From contig SKQZ01000407.1 of the NCBI GenBank assembly GCA_007118765.1, positions 1 through 17,423 of the forward strand: a DNA stretch of 17,423 bases. Reading direction: 5' to 3'. The notes beneath the pieces were generated by a model. The model searched no databases. It had not been told where the DNA came from and saw nothing but the letters and a program-made list of their open reading frames with translations. This DNA is from Candidatus Hydrogenedentota bacterium. GTDB lineage: Bacteria > Hydrogenedentota > Hydrogenedentia > Hydrogenedentales > CAITNO01. The translations under genes and the position numbers were made by a program. This document shows positions 6,483 to 13,050 of the stretch, piece after piece (position 1 is the stretch's first letter; every line of letters starts with the position of its first letter).

Positions 6483-8844
6483 GTTCCAAGTCTCCAAATA
6501 ATGGCGTGGCGAGAAATGTTCCGGGCGTGTGTTCCGACGTAGGCAGTGACACATACATCCGCTGTTCGCCAGGGCGGAACAATACGCTGTGACGGGTATC
6601 TTTGTTCCAGGGAGCGGCCAAAGCGTTGTAGGCATCCGTATCGGCGTTTTGGGTTAAAAGGGCTTGTGCCGTGTCCTGGTCAATGCCCTGCACATCGCTG
6701 AGGGCCTCGAATACGAGCGTGTAGCGTTTTCGTGTGGCGTCCGGGGCGGTGGGATGATCAGGCGTTACGCCGAGCAACAGCCCGTTTTCCGGTTGCCGTA
6801 CAGACACGGTTTCGCCAAACTCCACCACGGCGGCCTCCGGGCGGTTCTCCACATGCCCCGCCACCAGTACGTGGACGCCGCGGATGTGTGTCGCCTGTTG
6901 CAGTGTTTGAAGCGCTTGCTCGTAATCGGTGGCATTTTGAATGATGTCGCGCAAGAGAAATTCAATGGGCGCTTTCTCCGGAACCGTCGTTGTTTCCAAC
7001 TCCACCCGCTCAACGCATAAGACAACGCCGTGTTCATTCATGGCGGTGAACACGCCGGCGTTCCACGTAAAGCCGACCTGCATAAAGGCGCTTCCCTGTT
7101 CGGGATATACGCGGGTGACGATGGCCTCTTCCGGCAGCGGCCAATCCAGATTGCGACCGACCAGCAACTCCGCACCATGTGCGCGATCGCCTACCACGGC
7201 GAACATGGTGCATAACGGCGTTGAGAACAGCTGTGTCTTGTCTTCCACGCGGTCGTACAATGGGGCATGCTGCAATAGCCAGAAGCCGTCGAAAGGCAGT
7301 CGGGCGCCTTCGGCCATGCCTTCCATCTCCTTAATAAGATCGAGCGAGATGCCACGCAACAAGTCGCGCGATTGCATGCCCAGCAACGGCAATCCCAAGG
7401 CGGTCGTATCAATGAAGGGGGGCATGTAGGCCAGCATGCCGTCAGTCGGCAGCCAGTCACCATTCTCAACAGGGGCGACCACCCGGTTCTGATAGCCCCG
7501 TTGGATGGCGGCGTTGAATGCCGCGCCCCGCGCTCTGCCGCGGTCATGTGGGCCGCCTGCCAAATCCACGACCAGGCCGTTGGCAATTTCGACGGTCTGT
7601 ATTACCGGGGGCGGTTCTTCCTGTTCGGCATTCTCGTCCCCGACCGTTGGGGCGTCGCGATGCATCATCCCTTCAAAATGTGTATAGAACCAGTCGGCCA
7701 TTCCCGGGCCAAAAAAACTCGATGTGGATTCGTATGATGATTGAGGATACAAATGACGCGGCACAAAATACATCAGATGGTTGGTGCTGAGTCCCACCGA
7801 AAAGTGCGCATCATACCCCCGCGCCAAAGCGCGTCGCCGCATCTCCAATGCCAATTCCACACAGGCCTCGCCCGGGAAAAAGGAAATAAGCAAATCATTG
7901 ATCTCAAGCGCTTGTAACAACGTGTGCTCGGGCAACAAAATATCAAGCATGGTGCCGGGCAGCTGTGCTTCTGTATGGGCCGTGCGCAACGTCACGTCGC
8001 CGAACATAATGGTGTCGGCAATGTCATGGGCGCGTCGTGCCAGCAAACGTCCAATGGATTCCGTCCGCTCCCATCCCGATTTTTGCTCGGGGTTGCCCGT
8101 GGTCTGATTGCCCAGAGCGCCGTTCAGGAAAATAGGCACACACTCCGGTCCCAGCAGGGCTTCCATCTCAAGGTAATAGAAACCGGGATAATCAGCGGAA
8201 TAGAGAAACAGACTGTCGCCGCTGATGGAAGTGGGGTGGGCCGCGAAATTGGTCACAATGCTGATGGGCGCGCCATCGGCGTCCTCCACAAGAATAACGC
8301 CGACCTGCGGGTCAATGGGCCCGTCACGGTCGCGGCGGTTGACGGACAAGCCCTCTTGGGCGCCGGTGGCGTAGCCCAACGCGGCGCGCGTACGTTTGTC
8401 ATAGGCATTGCGCATGGAGTCGGCAATGCCTTGCGCGGTTTGTTCCAGCAAGTCCGGCGTGTATCTGCCCGAGACGAATCGAATCGGCAGCGTGCGCGTC
8501 ATGCCGCCCTGTGCGCTGTGGGTGTGTGTGGCGCTCAAAAAAACATTTTCCGGCGGCACAATGTCCGGCATCAGTTCCAACACGCGTTCCCGCAGCTCCG
8601 GCATGACGCCAATAAGATCGACGCCAACCAGAAACAGGCTTGTTGTGCCGTCGTCCAGATAAAGCGCTCGGGACCAGATGGGGTCATGTACGCCGGTGGA
8701 ACTGCGCCCCATGCGCGCCCCATAACCGCTCAGCGGAGCGCCGATTGGTCCGGTGATATCCACCTTGGCGGCGCCTGCTTCAAGCGCATCCGCCATTGTG
8801 CACCAGCACAACACCGGTACTATAATCAATGCAACACGTTTCAT
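6475..8844 (-). CDS. Exported neutral-ceramidase-like domain fused to a C45/AAT-type Ntn-hydrolase domain
   Basis: This 789-aa protein starts at an ATG with AAGGA five bases upstream and a signal peptide (MKRVALIIVPVLCWCTMADA). Residues about 20-390 match the neutral/alkaline non-lysosomal ceramidase family. The zinc-ligand positions are in ATHTH (His107, His109), NFAAHPTS (His203), FFPGE (Glu326) and SSYESTSSFFGPG (Tyr371). Where ceramidases carry the catalytic serine in a GDVSPN-like loop, this protein has GNQTTGN (Asn246, Thr248). After a Glu/Pro-rich linker near 400-413, residues 420-789 match the acyl-CoA:6-aminopenicillanate acyltransferase (peptidase C45) family: a probable nucleophile Cys545 in PLCTMF and the paired motif GRNLDW (Asp567). 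Such Ntn enzymes mature by self-cleavage before the cysteine. Both halves belong to amide-bond hydrolase or acyl-transfer families, so the substrate may be an N-acyl lipid or N-acyl amino compound; this is an inference. It is followed, with an 8-base overlap, by the membrane-anchored 543-aa gene. Confidence 0.9.
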   Translation of the reverse strand: MKRVALIIVPVLCWCTMADALEAGAAKVDITGPIGAPLSGYGARMGRSSTGVHDPIWSRALYLDDGTTSLFLVGVDLIGVMPELRERVLELMPDIVPPENVFLSATHTHSAQGGMTRTLPIRFVSGRYTPDLLEQTAQGIADSMRNAYDKRTRAALGYATGAQEGLSVNRRDRDGPIDPQVGVILVEDADGAPISIVTNFAAHPTSISGDSLFLYSADYPGFYYLEMEALLGPECVPIFLNGALGNQTTGNPEQKSGWERTESIGRLLARRAHDIADTIMFGDVTLRTAHTEAQLPGTMLDILLPEHTLLQALEINDLLISFFPGEACVELALEMRRRALARGYDAHFSVGLSTNHLMYFVPRHLYPQSSYESTSSFFGPGMADWFYTHFEGMMHRDAPTVGDENAEQEEPPPVIQTVEIANGLVVDLAGGPHDRGRARGAAFNAAIQRGYQNRVVAPVENGDWLPTDGMLAYMPPFIDTTALGLPLLGMQSRDLLRGISLDLIKEMEGMAEGARLPFDGFWLLQHAPLYDRVEDKTQLFSTPLCTMFAVVGDRAHGAELLVGRNLDWPLPEEAIVTRVYPEQGSAFMQVGFTWNAGVFTAMNEHGVVLCVERVELETTTVPEKAPIEFLLRDIIQNATDYEQALQTLQQATHIRGVHVLVAGHVENRPEAAVVEFGETVSVRQPENGLLLGVTPDHPTAPDATRKRYTLVFEALSDVQGIDQDTAQALLTQNADTDAYNALAAPWNKDTRHSVLFRPGEQRMYVSLPTSEHTPGTFLATPLFGDLEHE

Positions 8845-8904
8845 GATGTTCCTTGCTCTTCTTGTTTCAGTCCTGTGTAATAGCGAATCTGCACGCCCTT
8901 GTTT

Positions 8905-8919
8905 GGTGTCGCCGACACC
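8905..8919 (-). repeat. Short inverted repeat between the sugar-enzyme fusion and the ceramidase-like gene
   Basis: GGTGTC and GACACC form a 6-bp stem with a 3-base loop in the 94-base gap between the two minus-strand genes. There is no U-tract after it, so it does not look like a strong terminator. It may be an attenuating or processing element. Confidence 0.35.
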
Positions 8920-8938
8920 TATTGTACCCATTTCCTGA

Positions 8939-11125
8939 TCAACCGTGCCATGACAGCACTTTCTTCAGGGCGGTAACCACTTCATTCACGTGTTTATCGC
9001 TCAGGCCGGGGTGTAGCGGCAATGACAAAATCTCATCGGACAGCCGGGTTGCTTCCGGGAATTGCTCGGGGCGCATGCCAAGCGTCTCGCGGTAGTAACG
9101 ATGCAAATGAAGCCCGTAAAAATGAACGCCTGTCCCGATGTTCTCACGTCGTAATGCATGGGCAATTTCGTTGCGGGTGCGCCCGATCTTCGCCAGATTA
9201 AGCCGGATGATAAACAAGTGCCACGCATGTTCCACTTCATCCGTCACATCAAGCAGCGATATTTCGTCCATATCCGATAATACGGCGCGGTACATCTCCG
9301 CTATGCGGGCGCGCGCCGCTTTGAACGTGTCAAACCGTTGCAGCTGGGCAATGCCCATGGCGGCATTCACATTGCCGAGGGCGTACTTGTATCCCGGGAC
9401 AACCACCTCCGGCGGTGCGCTCACGGCGCTGCGGCCATAGCGATCCCAAGCGGTGGCGGTCATGCCGTTGGCGGCGAGGATGCGCAGACGTTCAGCGGTT
9501 TCCGTATCGTCCACGGTTATCATGCCGCCTTCCATGGTCGTGATGTTCTTGATGGCATAAAAACTGAAACAGGCGGAACCGGTCGCGCCAATGGGTGTCT
9601 GTTTATAGCGTGCGCCGAGGGCATGGGCGGCATCTTCAATCACCCGCACGTTATGCCTGTCGGCAATGACACGGATGGCATCCATATTACAGGGATGTCC
9701 CGCCATGTGGACGGGCATAATAACCTTGGTACGCTCGGTAATCGCCTTTTCGACCAAAGCGGGATTCATGTTGAGCGTATGCGGATTCACATCCACAAAC
9801 ACAATCTTTGCACCCATATTGATGAGCGTATTCCCTGTTGAGGCCCATGTTATGGGCGAGGTAATGACCTCATCGCCGGGCCCGACACCCGCATCCACAA
9901 GGCACAAGTGCAGCGCGGCAGTGCAGGACGATACCGCGACCGTGTTTGACGCGTTTACCTTTTCGGCGAACATCTGCTCAAAACTGCGCACCTGCGGCCC
10001 GGACGTAAGCCAACCGCTGCGCAACACGTCTATTACCGCCGCTTCCTCCGCTTCCCCTAACCCGGGTTTGCTCAACGGGATAAACCGGGCCGCCACCGGC
10101 TCCCCGCCGGCATCCACAGGCAAGGCGCGCAACCGTTTCATACGGTCTACGTTGAAATACTGCTCATCAAAGGGGTTGATGTCGCGCTCGCGCAAGAACT
10201 GCGCAACTTCTTTAATGCCGTTTTCAATATCGTGTGTGCAGCGAAACCCAAGACGTTCCGTCATCTTGTCGAAACGTACACGGTAGTTGCGTCGGTCGTC
10301 ATCGTCTTTGGCCACTTCCACAGCCACATCGCCTACGTGTTCTGCCACCGTGTCCGCGAGTTCGGAAATGCGCACATTGTGGTGGTCGGCGCCCACATTG
10401 TAGACAGCGCCCGCAACGGTTTCGGCGGGGGCTTCAAGGAACGCCAGCAGTGCGCGGGCGGCATCCCGTACATGGATAAATGGCCGCCATTGATTGCCGC
10501 CGCCTCGCACAAGAATGCGTCCCTGACGCACCGCGGTTGCTGTCATGTGGTTGATGGCGAGGTCAAAACGCATGCGTTCCGAACAACCAAACAATGTGCC
10601 CATCCGCGCAATGACAGGTTCAAATGCGGGGGCGTTCATGGAGAGCAGCGCTTTTTCCGCTTCAAGTTTGCTGCGTGCGAACACGGAGACAGGATTGGCC
10701 GGGCTTTCTTCATCCAGTATTTCAAATACGCCCTGACCATAGACGGCGCATGTAGAAGCAAACACAAAGCGTTTCGCGCCCGCTTGTATCGCTTGCCGCG
10801 CCAATTCGCACGTGCTTTCCACGTTGATGTCGTGTGTCATTTCAGCATCCAAGTCACAGGTCGGGTCGTTGGACAGACCGGCAAGATGGATGACCGCATC
10901 CGTATCATGCAGCAAATCATCTGATTCTTGTAGGCGGCGAATATCACCCGTCACCAACTGCGGCGAGCGGCCGGTGTCAAGCCCGGCATACAACTCGTCG
11001 GATGTCATGTCGCCGGGCAAAAAACAGAAGCGGTCAAAAACACGGACGTCATGACCTGCTTCAAGGGCGGTGCGTGTGACCCAGTATCCCAGGTAACCGC
11101 CCCCGCCTGTGATAACAATATGCAT
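8939..11125 (-). CDS. Bifunctional SDR-family nucleotide-sugar enzyme / DegT-DnrJ-EryC1 aminotransferase fusion
   Basis: This is a 728-aa two-domain protein. Residues 1-320 are an extended SDR (nucleotide-sugar epimerase/dehydratase type) with the NAD-binding loop GGGGYLG (7-13), HLAGLSNDP, and FASTCAVYG (Ser124). The usual Tyr-x-x-x-Lys pair is Phe149-x-x-x-Lys153 (FARSK), so the catalytic tyrosine is missing. Residues about 347-728 are a PLP-dependent sugar aminotransferase (ArnB/PseC/DesI class) with SGWLTSGP (371-377), IEDAAHALGA (Asp498, the pyridine-nitrogen partner) and the Schiff-base Lys526 in FYAIKNITT. Such enzymes transaminate 3- or 4-keto nucleotide sugars to amino sugars for surface polysaccharides. 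The start was set at the ATG that opens MHIVITGGGGYLG, with AAGGAG 12 bases upstream, a rather long spacer. The fusion suggests channelling of a keto-sugar between the halves. It is the first gene of the minus-strand run, with a candidate promoter about 80 bases upstream. The exact sugar is unknown. Confidence 0.92.
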   Translation of the reverse strand: MHIVITGGGGYLGYWVTRTALEAGHDVRVFDRFCFLPGDMTSDELYAGLDTGRSPQLVTGDIRRLQESDDLLHDTDAVIHLAGLSNDPTCDLDAEMTHDINVESTCELARQAIQAGAKRFVFASTCAVYGQGVFEILDEESPANPVSVFARSKLEAEKALLSMNAPAFEPVIARMGTLFGCSERMRFDLAINHMTATAVRQGRILVRGGGNQWRPFIHVRDAARALLAFLEAPAETVAGAVYNVGADHHNVRISELADTVAEHVGDVAVEVAKDDDDRRNYRVRFDKMTERLGFRCTHDIENGIKEVAQFLRERDINPFDEQYFNVDRMKRLRALPVDAGGEPVAARFIPLSKPGLGEAEEAAVIDVLRSGWLTSGPQVRSFEQMFAEKVNASNTVAVSSCTAALHLCLVDAGVGPGDEVITSPITWASTGNTLINMGAKIVFVDVNPHTLNMNPALVEKAITERTKVIMPVHMAGHPCNMDAIRVIADRHNVRVIEDAAHALGARYKQTPIGATGSACFSFYAIKNITTMEGGMITVDDTETAERLRILAANGMTATAWDRYGRSAVSAPPEVVVPGYKYALGNVNAAMGIAQLQRFDTFKAARARIAEMYRAVLSDMDEISLLDVTDEVEHAWHLFIIRLNLAKIGRTRNEIAHALRRENIGTGVHFYGLHLHRYYRETLGMRPEQFPEATRLSDEILSLPLHPGLSDKHVNEVVTALKKVLSWHG

Positions 11126-11206
11126 GTGTTCTCGTCGCTCCTTATGTCCCGGTACGGGTTTCGGTCTGCTGCCACATATCATGACCTTGCGCAAAACTAC
11201 TGTAAG

Positions 11207-11234
11207 TGTATAACACCTGTTCCCATTTGGGCAA
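11207..11234 (-). promoter_or_regulatory. Candidate promoter for the minus-strand run
   Basis: On the minus strand, TTGCCC (11234-11229) and TATACA (11212-11207) are separated by 16 bases. The second hexamer is preceded by TGT, giving an extended -10 element. Each hexamer matches the sigma70 consensus at 4 of 6 positions. Transcription would start near 11200, about 75 bases before the ATG of the SDR-DegT fusion. Confidence 0.4.
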
Positions 11235-11383
11235 TGTCTGCACTTTTCGACTGTATGCCGGAGCATGAATCGTTCTACTGCGCCGGGCCGATTCAGACGC
11301 GTGGCAACATCGTATTACAGCCCAACGAACGCTGCCGGCTGCCGGAGCCCGATCCGCACCGTTGTCGGCCTCGTGAAAAAAAG

Positions 11384-11413
11384 TTGACATTGCTGTCCCG
11401 GCAGATATATAAT
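11384..11413 (+). promoter_or_regulatory. Perfect-consensus sigma70 promoter of the sulfate operon
   Basis: TTGACA (11384-11389) and TATAAT (11408-11413) match the -35 and -10 consensus at all 12 positions, with an 18-base spacer. Transcription would begin near 11420, giving a leader of about 29 bases before the ATG of the Rrf2-type regulator. A promoter this strong, in front of a nutrient-uptake operon, usually needs a repressor. The first gene encodes a DNA-binding regulator, and an inverted CTGCCGG copy lies inside the spacer. Confidence 0.85.
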
Positions 11414-11448
11414 ACAGAGCAGGTCGTGTATAAATAGGAGATCATGAC

Positions 11449-11913
11449 ATGCGGTTCTCAAAAAAATCGGACTACGCTTTGCGCGCACTCGTGGCGCTGG
11501 CAGCAGGAAACACCAAGCGGCCCGTGTCCATACGGACACTGGCGGACGGCAATGACATCCCGTATCGGTTCTTGCAACAGATAGTGTTGGACCTTCGGGA
11601 CAAGGGATGGATCAAAACCCATGCCGGGCGCGATGGCGGCATAACGCTGGACAAGCCGCCCAACGCAATTCGCATGGGAGAGATAGTGCGGCACTTTGAC
11701 GGTGTATTGGCGCCCATGGGCTGCGTTTCCACCACCCACTATCAGTCGTGCAGTCAAGAGCACTCGTGCCGGTTTCGCAGGATATTACTGGAGATACGGA
11801 ACCACACCGCCCACGTGATGGACAGAACAACCATTGCCATGCTATTGACAAACAAGCCGCTTTCCCATGAAGAAGTGTTTACCCAGTATTTTGCTGACGG
11901 CGCCGGGATATAG
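11449..11913 (+). CDS. Rrf2-family transcriptional regulator with a three-cysteine cluster
   Basis: This 154-aa protein starts MRFSKKSDYALRALVALA, the typical Rrf2 opening. It carries a winged helix-turn-helix (about residues 25-68, including the IPYRFLQQIVLDLRDKGWIKTHAGRDGG recognition/wing segment) and a dimerisation helix from about 108. Cys92, Cys101 and Cys107 lie where IscR, NsrR and RsrR carry Fe-S ligands. The spacing here is C-x8-C-x5-C instead of the usual C-x5-C-x5-C of IscR. AGGAG precedes the ATG by 8 bases. Because it heads the sulfate uptake genes, the best guess is a repressor sensing sulfur, cysteine or Fe-S status, functionally like CymR or IscR, and autoregulated. CymR itself lacks a cluster and partners with CysK. 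The family is certain; ligand and targets are inferred. Confidence 0.92.
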   Translation: MRFSKKSDYALRALVALAAGNTKRPVSIRTLADGNDIPYRFLQQIVLDLRDKGWIKTHAGRDGGITLDKPPNAIRMGEIVRHFDGVLAPMGCVSTTHYQSCSQEHSCRFRRILLEIRNHTAHVMDRTTIAMLLTNKPLSHEEVFTQYFADGAGI

Positions 11914-11932
11914 CCGTTTGAATTGGATTTAC

Positions 11933-11937
11933 AGGAG
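11933..11937 (+). promoter_or_regulatory. Ribosome binding site that decides a GTG start
   Basis: AGGAG lies 6 bases before the GTG at 11944. Upstream in the same frame, the TTG at 11923 overlaps the region before this site and has no comparable Shine-Dalgarno sequence. GTG 11944 is therefore the preferred start of the sulfate-binding protein. Confidence 0.7.
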
Positions 11938-11943
11938 CACGTT

Positions 11944-13050
11944 GTGCAGTTTAATCGTCAAAGTAATCGCCTTTTACGCCACACCTCGTGCGTGGTTGTT
12001 TTGGCGCTCGTCCTGATAACGACCGCCTGCTACAGACCCAATGCAGGCATGGTGGAGATATTGCACGTGTCGTATGATCCGACACGCGAATTTTTTCAGG
12101 AGTATAACGCCGTCTTTGCACAGTATTGGCGTGATACGCACGAACAACAACTAACGGTATTACAGTCGCATGGCGGCTCCGGCAAGCAGGCGCGCTCCGT
12201 GATGGAGGGGCTTGAGGCGCATGTGGTGTCGCTGGCGCTGGCGTATGATATTGACGCGATTGCCGAGCGGACTCAGTTGGTTCCCGAAGACTGGCAGTCC
12301 CGGTTGCCGCACAACAGCGCACCCTTCACGTCAACCATCGTATTCCTCGTACGCCAGGGCAACCCGAAAGAAATCCACGACTGGGATGATCTGGTGCAGG
12401 ATGATGTGCAGGTAATTACGCCCAACCCCAAAACCTCCGGCGGCGCTCGGTGGAATTATTTGGCGGTCTGGGGATATGCCCTGTCCCGGGAACTGAATGG
12501 GCTTGCGCTGCCGGAGGCGGCATCGGAAGATATGATCGCAGCCGCCGATAAAGCCGCCTATGCCTTTGTTAAGCGTCTGTTTCAGAATGTGCCCTTGTTG
12601 GATTCAGGCGCACGGGCGGCCACGACCACCTTTGCGCAGCGGGGGATTGGCGATGTTTTGATTACGTGGGAGAACGAGGCGTTCCTCGCACTCGACAAAC
12701 TGGCGCGATACAACCTTGAGTTGGTTGCGCCCTCCGTCAGCATCCTGGCCGAGCCGACCGTGACCTGGATTGATGCGGTGACCACGCGCCGCGGGACCAC
12801 CGACTTGGCCCGTGCCTACCTGGAGCGGCTCTACATGCCCGAAGGGCAGCGGCTTGCGGCGCGGCATTACTTTCGTCCCCGTTTGCCGGAGTACGCGGAT
12901 GCCGTTGACCTGAACCGCTTGTCGGATGTGGAACTGTTTACCATTGCCGATATGTTTGGCAGTTGGGAGGCGGCTCATGAACAACATTTTACCGATGGCG
13001 GTTCCTTCGATCGCATCTATCTGGAAAACATGCGGGAGGGCGGATCATGA
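11944..13050 (+). CDS. sbp: Sulfate-binding protein of the ABC importer (Sbp/CysP family), probable lipoprotein
   Basis: This is the extracytoplasmic sulfate (or thiosulfate) receptor that hands its ligand to the CysTWA importer. The 368-aa product has a hydrophobic export segment (VVVLALVLITTAC) ending in a cysteine at about residue 29, which could be lipidated; the residue three before it is Thr rather than the usual Leu, so the lipobox is imperfect. Family hallmarks are SYDPTREFF, QSHGGSGKQARSV, ALAYDIDAI, LPHNSAPFTSTIVFLVRQGNPK, and NPKTSGGARWNYLA. In known structures the SxGGSGxQ and SGGARWN loops contact the sulfate oxyanion through backbone NH groups and side chains. It follows the Rrf2 gene by 30 bases and its last codons overlap cysT by 4 bases. 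Sbp and CysP cannot be told apart reliably from this sequence. Confidence 0.94.
   Translation: MQFNRQSNRLLRHTSCVVVLALVLITTACYRPNAGMVEILHVSYDPTREFFQEYNAVFAQYWRDTHEQQLTVLQSHGGSGKQARSVMEGLEAHVVSLALAYDIDAIAERTQLVPEDWQSRLPHNSAPFTSTIVFLVRQGNPKEIHDWDDLVQDDVQVITPNPKTSGGARWNYLAVWGYALSRELNGLALPEAASEDMIAAADKAAYAFVKRLFQNVPLLDSGARAATTTFAQRGIGDVLITWENEAFLALDKLARYNLELVAPSVSILAEPTVTWIDAVTTRRGTTDLARAYLERLYMPEGQRLAARHYFRPRLPEYADAVDLNRLSDVELFTIADMFGSWEAAHEQHFTDGGSFDRIYLENMREGGS

Larger units (their letters stand above)
11126..11448. other. Divergent intergenic region between the sugar-enzyme fusion and the sulfate operon
   Basis: These 323 bases separate two divergent transcription units and hold no gene I can support. 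A minus-strand frame at 11142-11390 is rich in Arg, Ser and Ala, has no ribosome binding site and overlaps the right-facing promoter, so I regard it as chance. The region contains the candidate left-facing promoter, the strong right-facing promoter, and three copies of CTGCCGG. Two copies are in tandem at 11332-11345, and the third is inverted at 11398-11404 inside the promoter spacer. Confidence 0.7.

Noticed and set aside
7924..8880. 318-codon plus-strand frame opposite the ceramidase-like gene
   Set aside because: Antisense shadow; the opposite strand has conserved zinc-site motifs and a signal peptide.
8845..8931. 29-residue N-terminal extension of the ceramidase-like protein
   Set aside because: It would place charged residues before an obvious signal peptide and crosses the intergenic inverted repeat; the ATG at 8844 has its own ribosome binding site.
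11524..11539. Inverted repeat GTGTCC-ATAC-GGACAC inside the Rrf2 gene
   Set aside because: Short, lies within coding sequence whose codons explain it, and is far downstream of the promoter; likely coincidence.
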